Assembly (NCBI GenBank): GCA_964370115.1
Contig: CAYJIA010000043.1
Location: forward strand, 1-17,455
Length of the DNA stretch: 17,455 bases
Reading direction: 5' to 3'
Source of the DNA: SIG603 sp964370115
GTDB lineage: Bacteria > Bacillota > Clostridia > Oscillospirales > Acutalibacteraceae
Part shown: piece by piece, positions 1 to 7,419 of the stretch
Layout: the number at the start of each line of letters is the position of its first letter
Position numbering within the stretch: position 1 is the first letter of the stretch
Position numbers and translations under genes: made by a program
Notes under the pieces: model-generated
What the model saw: only the letters and a program-made list of their open reading frames with translations
What the model was told of the DNA's origin: nothing
The model's database searches: none

Positions 1-17
1 CAGTGGACATTTTAAGA

Positions 18-49
18 GGGAAACCCTCGTCGGGGGTTTCCCTTTTTTT
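18..49 (+). terminator. Intrinsic terminator of a plus-strand gene left of the window
   Basis: A 9-bp perfect stem, GGGAAACCC (18-26) with GGGTTTCCC (34-42), closes a 7-nt loop and is followed at once by seven T residues (43-49). The T tract on the plus strand shows that it ends a transcript entering from the left, whose gene is outside the window. Confidence 0.85.
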
Positions 50-110
50 AGTGAAAAGTAAAGAGTGAAAAGTTGTAGCGAAAATCCTTCGGATTTTTAA
101 AACGAAATTT
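49..110 (+). repeat. Partial copy of a dispersed clostridial-type repeat with an AAAATCC hairpin
   Basis: This gene-free stretch contains GAGTGAAAAGTT followed by GCGAAAATCC, a TTC loop and GGATTTTT. The same series, with a few differences, occurs on the minus strand just after the acyl-CoA synthetase gene (about 11805-11845). The hairpin is AAAATCC (81-87), loop 88-90, GGATTTT (91-97). The matching flank suggests a copied element rather than a chance palindrome. The outer boundaries are uncertain. Confidence 0.55.
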
Positions 111-113
111 CCA

Positions 114-143
114 ATAAAAAAAAGAGGGCAATTTTTTGCCCTC
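114..143 (-). terminator. Terminator of the ddh-flavodiiron-purC transcript
   Basis: An 8-bp stem, GAGGGCAA (124-131) with TTGCCCTC (136-143), closes a TTTT loop. On the minus strand it is followed by a T-rich run (116-123 read as T). It begins a few bases beyond the purC stop codon, so it is the natural end of that minus-strand transcript. Confidence 0.85.
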
Positions 144-148
144 ATTTT

Positions 149-1006
149 TTATACAGTAAATTTCTTACCTGTGATTTTTTCAAATGCCTCGATATACTTC
201 GCCTTTGTTGTGTCTATTACCTCTTGTGGTAGCACTTCTGGGGCTTTGTCTACATATCCGTTAGCTTTTAGCCAGTCTCTTAGGTATTGTTTGTCAAAAC
301 TGTGTTGACCTCTGCCTACTTCGTAGTCCTCAAGTGACCAGAAACGGCTTGAATCAGGTGTTAAAACTTCATCGGCTATCACAAGCTCACCGTTTTCGTC
401 TATACCAAACTCAAATTTTGTATCGGCTAAGATTAAACCTTTTGTCAAAGCATAATCAGCACATTTTTTGTATACTTCAATTGTTTTTTCTTTAACTTTT
501 TCAGCAAGCTCTAATCCTAAAAGCTCTACTGTTTTCTCAAATGAGATATTCTCGTCGTGGTCACCAAGCTCTGCTTTTGTAGATGGTGTGAACAGTGGAG
601 TCTCAAATTTTTCTGACTCTTTCATGCCCTCAGGGATTTTAATTCCACAGATTTCGCCTGTTCTTTGATAATCAGCCCAGCCTGAACCTGTTATGTAGCC
701 ACGCACTATGCACTCTACAGGTAGCATTTTAAGTTTTTTAACAAGCATGCTTCTGCCTTTAAATTCATCTTTTTTGCAGTCTTCTGGATACTCGTTTATA
801 TCTGTTGAGATGATGTGGTTTGGAACTATGTCTGAAACATAGTCAAACCAAAATTCTGATATTTTATTTAGTATTACACCTTTGTCGGGTATAGGCTCGT
901 TCATTACATTGTCAAATGCAGAAATTCTGTCGGATACAACAAGTAAAAGTTTGTCGTTGTCCACCGCGTAAATGTCACGTACTTTACCATTGCTAATTTT
1001 TTTCAT
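149..1006 (-). CDS. purC: Phosphoribosylaminoimidazole-succinocarboxamide synthase (SAICAR synthetase)
   Basis: This cytosolic enzyme of de novo purine synthesis joins aspartate to CAIR using ATP to give SAICAR. The 285-residue protein begins MKKISNGKVRDIY, the usual KVRD(I/L)Y opening of the family. It has both SAICAR synthetase signatures: LPVECIVRGYITGSGW near residue 95 and LADTKFEFG near residue 193. The length fits the longer form of the family (the E. coli enzyme is about 237 residues). It is the last gene of a probable three-gene transcript, starting 22 bp after the flavodiiron gene with a purine-rich AGGTAGG stretch upstream, and it ends at a terminator. No other pur gene lies beside it, so it is separated from the usual pur cluster. 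Confidence 0.96.
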   Translation of the reverse strand: MKKISNGKVRDIYAVDNDKLLLVVSDRISAFDNVMNEPIPDKGVILNKISEFWFDYVSDIVPNHIISTDINEYPEDCKKDEFKGRSMLVKKLKMLPVECIVRGYITGSGWADYQRTGEICGIKIPEGMKESEKFETPLFTPSTKAELGDHDENISFEKTVELLGLELAEKVKEKTIEVYKKCADYALTKGLILADTKFEFGIDENGELVIADEVLTPDSSRFWSLEDYEVGRGQHSFDKQYLRDWLKANGYVDKAPEVLPQEVIDTTKAKYIEAFEKITGKKFTV

Positions 1007-1028
1007 TTTCTTACCTACCTTTAATTAA

Positions 1029-2198
1029 TTAAAACGATTTTAGCAAATCATCAATATCGCTATCATCTTTTATTGATGACTTAATTACTAGACTATCCTT
1101 TAAAGAGATGTTTTTCATATTTTCTAAAATCTCTGTAATTTTTCTTACAGGAGTCGGTGCCCAAGAACCGTTTCCTATAATCCATACATTCTTATTTTGC
1201 ACATTTAAGCCTTTCATGTCAAGTACTAATGTCTCCATTGCAGGATAAATTTGTCCATTATATGTCGGGCAAGCAAGCACTACATTGCCCACTCTGAATA
1301 TCTCTGATATTGCAAATGATTTATCTGTATTGCAAATATTCATAACTTTTACCTTTTTGCCCATGTCAGAAAGCTTAGCCGCAAGTGTCTCTACCGCAAA
1401 CTCAGTATTTCCATACATTGAAGCATAGGCAATAAACACTTCTTCTGGATTTTCCGCTTCGTACTTGCTCCAAAGGTCATGCTTTTCTATAAAATATCCT
1501 AAATCTTTTCTCCAAAGAGGGCCGTGAAGAGGTAAGATAGTTTTTATTTCATGTGCAGACGCCTTTTTAAGTAAGTTTTGCACCTGTGCGCCGTATTTTC
1601 CTACTATATTGGTAAAGTATCGTCTTGCCTCATCAATCCAGTCGCGGTCAAAATCATATTCATCGGCATAAAGTCTGCCGTCAAGTGCACCGAAAGTGCC
1701 AAAGGCATCTGCCGAAAACAAAGTTTTCGTGGTGATATCATAAGTTACCATAACCTCAGGCCAGTGAACCATGGGTGCTGTAAGGAAAGTTAATTCGTGA
1801 TTTCCCGTATTAAATATATCGCCTTCTTTTACTACATGAGACTTTACTGATTTATGGAAAAATTGCTCGATAAAGCCAAAAGTCTTTACGTTACCAACCA
1901 AAGTTACATTTGGATATAATCTTAAAATCATATCAATACTTGAGGCATGGTCAGGTTCCATGTGATTTACCACCAAATAGTCAAGCTCTCTGCCGTCTAA
2001 AGCAGCTTCAACATTTTTTACAAATCTCGCGCAAGCGCTAGAATCCACCGTGTCAAACAAAACGGTTTTATCATCAAGCAGTAAATAAGAGTTATAAGAA
2101 ACACCTTTTTTTATAGGGAACTGATTTTCAAACAGCTCAAGCCTTCTGTCGTTAACTCCAACATAGTATAGATCGTCAAATATCTTTCTTGTGTACAT
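1029..2198 (-). CDS. FprA-type flavodiiron protein (A-type flavoprotein)
   Basis: This is a cytoplasmic flavodiiron protein. The family reduces O2 to water and/or NO to N2O, protecting anaerobes. The N-terminal metallo-beta-lactamase-like half has all diiron ligands visible: H79-x-E81-x-D83 (NHMEPDHASS), H145, D164 and H225. The C-terminal flavodoxin domain starts near residue 254 with the FMN phosphate loop YASMYGNTE. The 389 residues fit the minimal two-domain class, with no rubredoxin or flavin-reductase extension, so a separate electron donor is needed. The start is fixed by a strong AAGGAGGT site eight bases upstream. It lies 38 bp downstream of ddh and 22 bp upstream of purC on the same strand, so co-transcription is likely, although the three functions are unrelated. 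The preference for O2 or NO cannot be read from the sequence. Confidence 0.93.
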   Translation of the reverse strand: MYTRKIFDDLYYVGVNDRRLELFENQFPIKKGVSYNSYLLLDDKTVLFDTVDSSACARFVKNVEAALDGRELDYLVVNHMEPDHASSIDMILRLYPNVTLVGNVKTFGFIEQFFHKSVKSHVVKEGDIFNTGNHELTFLTAPMVHWPEVMVTYDITTKTLFSADAFGTFGALDGRLYADEYDFDRDWIDEARRYFTNIVGKYGAQVQNLLKKASAHEIKTILPLHGPLWRKDLGYFIEKHDLWSKYEAENPEEVFIAYASMYGNTEFAVETLAAKLSDMGKKVKVMNICNTDKSFAISEIFRVGNVVLACPTYNGQIYPAMETLVLDMKGLNVQNKNVWIIGNGSWAPTPVRKITEILENMKNISLKDSLVIKSSIKDDSDIDDLLKSF

Positions 2199-2236
2199 CG
2201 TTTTCTACCTCCTTAAAATATTAGTAGTTTAAAATC

Positions 2237-3226
2237 TTACAGTAAATTTTTTCTTAATGTTTCTGGGCTTTCTATGCTTAAATCTCCAGGCGCTATGTCA
2301 AATACTGTTTTGCAGCCTGCTTGTCCTCTTTGTGAAAGTCTATGTGCCGCCCTTGCATAGCATACAAGAACGCTAGATGTAAACTCAGGGTTAGAATCAA
2401 GTTTTAGAGAGTACTCAATGATATGAGTATTAGCGTTGTTTTCACCTGTTTTTCCGCTTCTTATAACAAATCCGCCATGAGGAATTCCGCTGTGGTCACG
2501 GTTTAACTCTTCTTCACTAATAAAGTTTACAGTTGTATCGTAATCTGCAAAGTAGTTTGGCATAGTTTTGATTTCTTCTTCAATTTTCGCCTTGTCTGCA
2601 CCTTCGTTTGCAACAACATAGCAAATTCTTAAATGTTTTTCTCTTGTTGTAAATTCAGGCTCGCTTCCGCTTCTTACTGCTTCAATTGCAGAGTCAACAG
2701 GAACTGTGTATTGTTTTGCATTTTTTACACCCTCTACACGTCTTATAGCATCTGAGTGACCTTGGCTGACGCCTTTGCCCCAGAATGTATAATCAGTGCC
2801 GTTTGGCAAAACACAACCTGCATAAAGTCTGTTGATGGAGAACATTCCTGGATCCCAACCTACAGATATAACACTTATATTATTTCCTACTTTTGACGCT
2901 TTATCACAGTTTTCAAAATATTCAGGGATTTTGGCGTGTGTGTCGAAACTGTCAACAATGTTGAACATCTCGGCGTATTTTGGGCCCTGCACGGGAAGGT
3001 CAGTCGCACTTCCTCCGCAAAGTATCATTACATCTATCTTACCTTTCATAGAAGGGATATCTTCCATAGTATATACATTTACACCATTTGTAATTGGTGT
3101 GATAGTTTTAGGGTCACGTCTTGTAAAAACTCCACAAAGCTCCATGTCTGGGTTTTGCATTATTGAGTACTCAACGCCTTTTCCTAAATTTCCATATCCT
3201 ATAATACCTATTCTAATTTTTTGCAT
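2237..3226 (-). CDS. ddh: meso-Diaminopimelate D-dehydrogenase
   Basis: The enzyme converts tetrahydrodipicolinate to meso-diaminopimelate in one NADPH- and ammonia-dependent step, supplying lysine and peptidoglycan. The N-terminal Rossmann fold shows IRIGIIGYGNLGKGVE (residues 4-19). The central substrate region carries SVGWDPGMFS (121-130) and FWGKGVSQGHSDAIRR (148-163), both characteristic of this family. I chose the ATG at 3226, giving 329 residues beginning MQKIRIG, because the AAAGGT motif lies about nine bases before it. The ATG at 3235 sits directly against that motif, and family members normally begin two or three residues before IRIG. It is the first gene of the probable ddh-flavodiiron-purC transcript. 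A protein of the dapF/dapL type cannot be excluded elsewhere in the genome, but this gene alone provides the short DAP route. Confidence 0.95.
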   Translation of the reverse strand: MQKIRIGIIGYGNLGKGVEYSIMQNPDMELCGVFTRRDPKTITPITNGVNVYTMEDIPSMKGKIDVMILCGGSATDLPVQGPKYAEMFNIVDSFDTHAKIPEYFENCDKASKVGNNISVISVGWDPGMFSINRLYAGCVLPNGTDYTFWGKGVSQGHSDAIRRVEGVKNAKQYTVPVDSAIEAVRSGSEPEFTTREKHLRICYVVANEGADKAKIEEEIKTMPNYFADYDTTVNFISEEELNRDHSGIPHGGFVIRSGKTGENNANTHIIEYSLKLDSNPEFTSSVLVCYARAAHRLSQRGQAGCKTVFDIAPGDLSIESPETLRKNLL

Positions 3227-3270
3227 AAATTTCATACCTTTCTAAAGTAGATTAATTTTGTATACTATTC

Positions 3271-3299
3271 ATTTTACCACTAATTATCGTTTTCGTAAA
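3271..3299 (-). promoter_or_regulatory. Probable promoter of the ddh operon
   Basis: On the minus strand a -35-like TTTACG (3294-3299) is followed after 17 bp by TAAAAT (3271-3276), preceded by TGG, which makes an extended -10 (TG-N). The predicted start leaves a leader of about 40 bases, too short for a riboswitch. A nearby TTGACA is badly spaced for any -10. Confidence 0.5.
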
Positions 3300-3353
3300 G
3301 TGTCAAAATAAGTTTTTTCTCATAATATATTAAGAGTGAAAGTGGTGATATGT

Positions 3354-3539
3354 ATGGACCCAGGTGCAACCGTAGTCGCTATTTCTGCACTTGCCGCAGG
3401 CATTTCAAAAGATAAAAGCTTAGAAGAAATAGAGCTTTTGGCCCTTTTTTTCACACAGCTGGGTGACATGCTTGCAACCATTGGTGCACTTATGGAAAAA
3501 GACAAAGACGAACTTATAATCGACCCCGTCGCCCTGTAA
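3354..3539 (+). CDS. Small conserved-looking protein of unknown function (61 aa)
   Basis: I cannot assign a function. The ATG at 3354 is preceded, with good spacing, by AAAGTGGTGA, an 8-of-10 match to the ideal ribosome binding site. It is therefore preferred over the upstream GTG at 3336, and gives 61 residues. The sequence begins MDPGATVVAISALAAGISKD and continues with LALFFTQLGDMLATIGALME. This gives two short hydrophobic/amphipathic segments separated by an acidic hinge, with a charged tail. It resembles the small clostridial proteins I recall grouped as DUF6774-like, but that is memory and not a search. There is no cysteine, signal peptide or catalytic motif. It has its own terminator, located inside the convergent mtnN gene, which argues that it is a real transcription unit. 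It is flanked by ddh (divergent) and mtnN (convergent). Confidence 0.7.
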   Translation: MDPGATVVAISALAAGISKDKSLEEIELLALFFTQLGDMLATIGALMEKDKDELIIDPVAL

Positions 3540-3558
3540 AGCAGTTTGTGTTTACATA

Positions 3559-4266
3559 TCAAATTAAAGCTATGCAGTTATTTAAAAGCTGCATACTTTT
3601 TTTTGCGGACTTTTTAGCAAATTCCATAAAGTCCACTCCGCCACTTTCGTTTGCATTATCCGAAATACTTCTAAGTGCGACAAACTCAACTCCTGCCATA
3701 AGACAAGCATGTGCCATACTTGCACTTTCCATGTCACAGGCATAGGCATTATAATTTTCTCTAAACTCCATAACTTTTTTTGGGTCTGCAATAAACTGGT
3801 CTCCGCTTGCAATTACCTCGTTAAAAATATTTCCATCGTATATTTTTTTGCTCTCGTCAAAAAATATCTTGCTGTATTTTTCACTACAAGGAATGTTTAC
3901 CATATCCTTGCCCGCTATGGTCATTAGTGCCACAGGGTCTCCTACAAGACTTGTGTCCATGTCGTGTTGCACACAGCTTGAGGCTATAACCATGTCTCCT
4001 ATTAAAACGCCCTTGCCAACGCCTCCCGAAACTCCGGGATTAATTATGAGGTAGGGTGAAAATTTCATTGCCATAACTGTGACGCAAATCGCAGAATTTA
4101 CCTTGCCCACGCCACACTTAGCCAAAACTACGGGTTTCCCCATGAGCTTGCCCTCAAAAAAATCTATAGACATAAAGCTTGTTTCCTTTACATCTGTCAT
4201 TGCTGATTTAATCTCTGTAATTTCGATATCCATGGCACCTATTATGCCTATAAGTTTATTATTCAT
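3559..4266 (-). CDS. mtnN: 5'-Methylthioadenosine/S-adenosylhomocysteine nucleosidase
   Basis: This cytosolic hydrolase removes adenine from MTA and SAH, recycling by-products of polyamine synthesis and of SAM-dependent methylation and feeding the S-ribosylhomocysteine/AI-2 route. The 235-residue protein fits the phosphorylase/nucleosidase fold. Visible motifs are GIIGAMDIE (E15, equivalent to E. coli Glu12), NPGVSGG (76-82), the substrate motif DMESASMAHAC (M179, E180), and SISDNAN with the catalytic aspartate D203. I placed the start at the ATG at 4266 (MNNKLIGIIGAMD), since family members begin a few residues before IGIIGAM. The longer reading frame to 4314 adds 16 unlikely residues and would overlap the promoter. 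An AAAGGA motif precedes the chosen start with rather long spacing. It diverges from the SDR gene and converges on the 61-aa gene. Confidence 0.93.
   Translation of the reverse strand: MNNKLIGIIGAMDIEITEIKSAMTDVKETSFMSIDFFEGKLMGKPVVLAKCGVGKVNSAICVTVMAMKFSPYLIINPGVSGGVGKGVLIGDMVIASSCVQHDMDTSLVGDPVALMTIAGKDMVNIPCSEKYSKIFFDESKKIYDGNIFNEVIASGDQFIADPKKVMEFRENYNAYACDMESASMAHACLMAGVEFVALRSISDNANESGGVDFMEFAKKSAKKSMQLLNNCIALI
3571..3604 (+). terminator. Intrinsic terminator of the 61-aa gene, embedded in the 3' end of mtnN
   Basis: The stem TATGCAG (3571-3577) with CTGCATA (3589-3595) encloses an 11-nt loop and is followed by eight T residues (3597-3604) on the plus strand. It lies 32 bp after the small gene's stop codon. 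The same bases encode the last residues of mtnN on the opposite strand. Confidence 0.75.
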
Positions 4267-4305
4267 CAAATTTGAATTCCTTTCATTTTTCCTATATACG
4301 CAAGT

Positions 4306-4334
4306 ATTATACACTAAATTTTTACAAATTTAAA
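4306..4334 (-). promoter_or_regulatory. Probable promoter of mtnN
   Basis: On the minus strand TTTAAA (4329-4334) and a perfect TATAAT (4306-4311) are separated by 17 bp, and TG stands directly before the -10. The leader would be about 35 bases. Confidence 0.55.
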
Positions 4335-4353
4335 CATTTTTCAAAAATTTCCT

Positions 4354-4382
4354 TTGACTATTTCAATATTTCGAGTTAAAAT
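4354..4382 (+). promoter_or_regulatory. Promoter of the short-chain dehydrogenase gene
   Basis: TTGACT (4354-4359) and TAAAAT (4377-4382) are separated by exactly 17 bp, a good sigma-A-type promoter. It is back to back with the mtnN promoter, and the two -35 boxes are about 20 bp apart. Confidence 0.65.
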
Positions 4383-4425
4383 ATTAGATATTGTATTAAC
4401 TTGTCTAAAAATAGGAGGGAAAATA

Positions 4426-5190
4426 ATGCCTGTAGCAATAATTACTGGAGCATCTGCCGGACTTGGAAAAGAGTTTTTTTATGCAGTTTTAGACATTTGT
4501 CCAGAGATAGATGAATTTTGGCTTATTTCAAGAAGAAAAGAAAAGCTTGAAGCCTTGTCGGCGACAAACTCAAACATTACTGTACTGCCCATTCCCATGG
4601 ATTTAGGGCTTAAGAAAAATTTAACTGTATTAAAAAGGGTGATAGATGAGCAAAAGCCCGATATAAGAGTGGTCATAAACTGTGCAGGATTTGGAGACCT
4701 CGGCGATGTAATCGATGCTGACTGGGAGCTCAATAAAAAAATGATAGACCTAAACGTCACGGCGCCTGCTGCAATTTGCACTATGGCTTTACCGCTTATG
4801 TCAGACGGTGGAATCATAATAAACGTATCGTCGTTTACAGCTTTTGGACCCACTCCTGGCATGGCAGTTTATAGTGCAACAAAGAGTTTTGTCAATTCTT
4901 TTTCAAGGGCAGTGGCTGTCGAGGCAGCGCCTAGAGGAATAACCGTGCTCTCCGCTTGTCCAGGAAGAATGAGAACAAACTTTACCCACAAAGCAAAAAT
5001 CGAACAAAACAGTATGTCAAGATACATGTCTTTTCCCGAAGAAAAGCCACAAAAATTTGCCTATGGAGCCTTAGATGCGGCACTTAAAGGCAAAACAAAA
5101 TATATCGGCAACTGGTACTATAAATTTCTAAATTTCTTAGGAAAAATACTGCCAACTAATATTTTTATAAAATTTACAGACCTTAACTAA
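4426..5190 (+). CDS. Short-chain dehydrogenase/reductase (SDR family)
   Basis: This is a classical-type SDR of 254 residues, presumably an NAD(P)-dependent oxidoreductase of unknown substrate. The cofactor motif TGASAGLG occupies residues 7-14. The NAG motif appears as NCAG (85-88). The catalytic set is S136, Y149 and K153 in an SxxF...YSATK context. PGRMRT (179-184) corresponds to the conserved PG loop. A basic pair, R36-R37, after the second strand suggests NADP(H) preference. The start at 4426 is fixed by AGGAGGG just upstream and by the motif position; an upstream ATG at 4354 would lie inside the promoter. The C-terminus (about 225-254) is aromatic and hydrophobic, as in SDRs of the YqjQ/DltE-like group that handle lipidic substrates, so membrane association is possible. 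It stands alone, so context gives no substrate. Confidence 0.85.
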   Translation: MPVAIITGASAGLGKEFFYAVLDICPEIDEFWLISRRKEKLEALSATNSNITVLPIPMDLGLKKNLTVLKRVIDEQKPDIRVVINCAGFGDLGDVIDADWELNKKMIDLNVTAPAAICTMALPLMSDGGIIINVSSFTAFGPTPGMAVYSATKSFVNSFSRAVAVEAAPRGITVLSACPGRMRTNFTHKAKIEQNSMSRYMSFPEEKPQKFAYGALDAALKGKTKYIGNWYYKFLNFLGKILPTNIFIKFTDLN

Positions 5191-5306
5191 TTGAGAATGG
5201 ATAATTGATAATTGAGAATTATGGTTCACGCCTTTGCGTGTTTGATTAAAAAATCCTAAGGATTTTCACCACCATTAATTCATTATTAATTATCCATTAT
5301 TAATTA
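5191..5306. repeat. MITE-like palindromic element filling the gap between two convergent genes
   Basis: The whole gap between the SDR stop and the proA stop is one imperfect palindrome. The left arm (5196-5224) reads AATGGATAATTGATAATTGA and ends ATGG. The right arm (5272-5298), read on the other strand, begins AATGGATAATTAATAATGAA and also ends ATGG. Inside are a hairpin CACGC (5227-5231)/GCGTG (5236-5240) and a second hairpin AAAATCC (5250-5256)/GGATTTT (5260-5266). There is no coding capacity. It looks like a non-autonomous miniature element that could also end transcription from both sides. No target-site duplication is evident. Confidence 0.6.
5245..5266 (-). terminator. Probable terminator of proBA within the repeat element
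   Basis: Read on the minus strand, GTGAAAATCC, a TTA loop and GGATTTTTT form a 7-bp hairpin with a six-T tail, about 40 bp after the proA stop. The stem is AT-rich and therefore weak, but no better terminator exists between proA and the SDR gene. Confidence 0.45.
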
Positions 5307-6548
5307 TTATCTAATCTGTCCATTTCCTCTTATCACATATTTATATGATGTTAAGTGCTCGACTCCCATGGGGCCTCTTGCGTGTAGTTTTTGGGTGGAT
5401 ATTCCTATCTCAGCACCAAGGCCAAATTCACCGCCGTCGGTAAATCTTGTAGATGCATTGATATACACCGCCGCACTATCGACCGAGTTAATGAAAAACT
5501 CCGCAGTTTTTATGTCGCTTGTAACTATACATTCACTGTGCTTTGTGGAGTATTTTTCAATATGCTCGACTGCGTCCTTTACGTCATCTACAATTTTCAC
5601 GGCTAGTATATAGTCACCATACTCTTTAAACCAATCTTCTTCCTCTGCTTTTTTACTTTCAGGTAAAATTGTGGAGGTTTTTTCGCATACCCTTAGTTCA
5701 ACATCTTTTTCGTCGAGTTTTTGTTTCATTTGTGGCAAAAACTCTTTTGCTATGTCTTTATGGACTAAAACCGTCTCTATCGCATTACAAACCGACGGAC
5801 GCGAGGTTTTTGCATTAAATATTATATTATTCGCTACTGTAAAGTCAGCCGACTTGTCGACATAAACATGGCAGTTTCCAGCACCTGTCTCGATTACCGG
5901 CACTTTCGCGTTTTCGACTACCGCTCTTATAAGACCTGCGCCTCCTCTTGGGATAAGTAAGTCTAGGTATTCGGACAGCTCCATAAGCTCTTTTGCCGAT
6001 TGCCTGCTCGTGTCCTTTATAAGATTTATACAGTCTTTTGGTAGTCCCGCTACCTCTATCGCCTCACGCATTGTGTCTACAATTGCTGTATTGGAATTAA
6101 TCGCCTCTTTGCCACCTCGCAAAATAACTGTGTTTCCGCTTTTGATACAAAGAGCGGCACAGTCACAGCTCACATTTGGGCGAGACTCAAATATTATTCC
6201 AATAACCCCAAGAGGAACAGTAACCTTGCTTATGAGTAGCCCGTTCTCTAAAGTCTTGCCCTCCAAGACTTTGCCCAAAGGGTCAGAGGATTTAGCTATT
6301 TCTATCACGGCATCTGCCATAGACGCTATCCTCTCTTTGTTTAGCATAAGCCTGTCTACCATGCTATCGCTTATACCGTTTTCCTTTGCAAGTGCCAAGT
6401 CTTTTTTATTCTCTGCTATTATAAATTCGTCGTTTTGAATTAACGCTTCCGCTATTTTCTGTAAGGCCAAATTCCTTGCGCTTCCAGAAACAGCAAGCAC
6501 CGACGATGCTTCTTTTGCAAGTTTACCTAAAGTTTTTACCTCACTCAT
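5307..6548 (-). CDS. proA: Gamma-glutamyl phosphate reductase (glutamate-5-semialdehyde dehydrogenase)
   Basis: The second enzyme of proline synthesis reduces gamma-glutamyl phosphate with NADPH to glutamate-5-semialdehyde, which cyclises to pyrroline-5-carboxylate. The 413 residues match the usual length of this aldehyde-dehydrogenase-like family. Conserved parts are PLGVIGIIFESRPNV (112-126), the LRGGKEA loop (143-149), IPRGGAGLI (199-207) and the catalytic cysteine C254 in TSRPSVCNAIET. The C-terminal LHARGPMGVEHLTSYKY is typical. The ATG at 6548 follows AAGGAGGT by eight bases. This site lies within the last codons of proB, and the proA start overlaps the proB stop by eight bases, so translation is probably coupled. 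Confidence 0.97.
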   Translation of the reverse strand: MSEVKTLGKLAKEASSVLAVSGSARNLALQKIAEALIQNDEFIIAENKKDLALAKENGISDSMVDRLMLNKERIASMADAVIEIAKSSDPLGKVLEGKTLENGLLISKVTVPLGVIGIIFESRPNVSCDCAALCIKSGNTVILRGGKEAINSNTAIVDTMREAIEVAGLPKDCINLIKDTSRQSAKELMELSEYLDLLIPRGGAGLIRAVVENAKVPVIETGAGNCHVYVDKSADFTVANNIIFNAKTSRPSVCNAIETVLVHKDIAKEFLPQMKQKLDEKDVELRVCEKTSTILPESKKAEEEDWFKEYGDYILAVKIVDDVKDAVEHIEKYSTKHSECIVTSDIKTAEFFINSVDSAAVYINASTRFTDGGEFGLGAEIGISTQKLHARGPMGVEHLTSYKYVIRGNGQIR

Positions 6549-7347
6549 TCGTGTCTACCTCCTTAAATACTGTTCCCAAGTCCTTACCCTCTAGCAAATC
6601 GTAAATATTATATGGATTGTCGCCGTTTATTATGCAGGTAGTAATTCCTTTAGCCGTCGCAATTTTTGCGGCGTTTATTTTTGTAATCATTCCACCTGTG
6701 CCAAGCGATGAACCCGCACCCGTGGCAAGTGCCTCTATACTCTCGTCAATTTTTTCTACAAAAGCTATGCGCTTTGCATCTTTTTTTACCTTTGGGTCGC
6801 CATCATACATAGCATCTATGTCAGTGAGCATGACAAGCATATCTGCTTTTACAAGCTTTGCGACTATCGCAGAGAGCGTGTCGTTGTCGCCAATATTTTT
6901 GCCCTCGAGCTCGTAAGTGGCAACAGTGTCGTTTTCGTTTACTATGGGGACTATATTCATGGATAGTAGCTCAGAAAATGTGTTTTTTACATTTTTTACA
7001 CCCGTCTCACTGTGCACGACATCTCCTGTTAGCAAAACTTGCGCCACTACAACATTAAACTGCGAAAAAAATTTATCGTACATAAACATCAGCTCGCATT
7101 GTCCAATTGCTGCAAGTGCTTGTTTTTTTGCCGTGTCTGAAGGTCTTGTTTCAAGCCCTACCTTGCCCATTCCGACGCCTATTGCACCCGAAGATACCAG
7201 TATCATTTTTTTACCAGAATTTTGCAAATCGCTTATGACTTTTGCAAGCTCTTCCATACGTCTTAAATTAGGTTTTCCATTTTTATAAGTAAGTGTAGAG
7301 GTTCCCACCTTTACAACTATTATGTCGTTTTTATTAATCCTATTCAT
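6541..7347 (-). CDS. proB: Glutamate 5-kinase (single-domain form)
   Basis: The first enzyme of proline synthesis phosphorylates glutamate, and the product is passed to ProA. The amino-acid kinase domain fills all 268 residues: VVKVGTST (11-18), ILVSSGAIGVG (49-59), VNENDTV (about 136-142), and the LGTGGMITKI segment (about 214-223). The C-terminal PUA domain of the E. coli-type enzyme (about 367 residues) is absent; kinase-only glutamate kinases are known in several Firmicutes. Proline feedback inhibition is a property of the kinase domain, so it may persist. It is the first gene of proBA and overlaps proA by eight bases. Confidence 0.96.
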   Translation of the reverse strand: MNRINKNDIIVVKVGTSTLTYKNGKPNLRRMEELAKVISDLQNSGKKMILVSSGAIGVGMGKVGLETRPSDTAKKQALAAIGQCELMFMYDKFFSQFNVVVAQVLLTGDVVHSETGVKNVKNTFSELLSMNIVPIVNENDTVATYELEGKNIGDNDTLSAIVAKLVKADMLVMLTDIDAMYDGDPKVKKDAKRIAFVEKIDESIEALATGAGSSLGTGGMITKINAAKIATAKGITTCIINGDNPYNIYDLLEGKDLGTVFKEVDTNE

Positions 7348-7382
7348 AATTTCCCCAATCAGTTCTTTAGTGTGTTAAACTA

Positions 7383-7411
7383 ATAATACGTTTTCTAATA
7401 AAGAAAGTCAA
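7383..7411 (-). promoter_or_regulatory. Promoter of proBA
   Basis: Minus-strand TTGACT (7406-7411) and TATTAT (7383-7388) have 17-bp spacing. Transcription would begin near 7376, leaving a leader of about 30 bases. That rules out a T-box or riboswitch, which control proline genes in some other Firmicutes. Confidence 0.7.
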
Positions 7412-7419
7412 TATAAATC

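Noticed and set aside
3354..3539. Toxin or antitoxin interpretation of the 61-aa gene
   Set aside because: There is no partner gene, no DNA-binding or membrane-toxin pattern, and its neighbours are metabolic genes on other transcripts.
4479..4862. 127-residue minus-strand frame within the SDR gene
   Set aside because: It is a shadow of a clearly functional SDR gene with its motifs in frame on the plus strand, and has no ribosome binding site.
7348..7382. T-box or proline riboswitch before proBA
   Set aside because: The predicted leader is only about 30 bases, with no specifier stem or T-box sequence.
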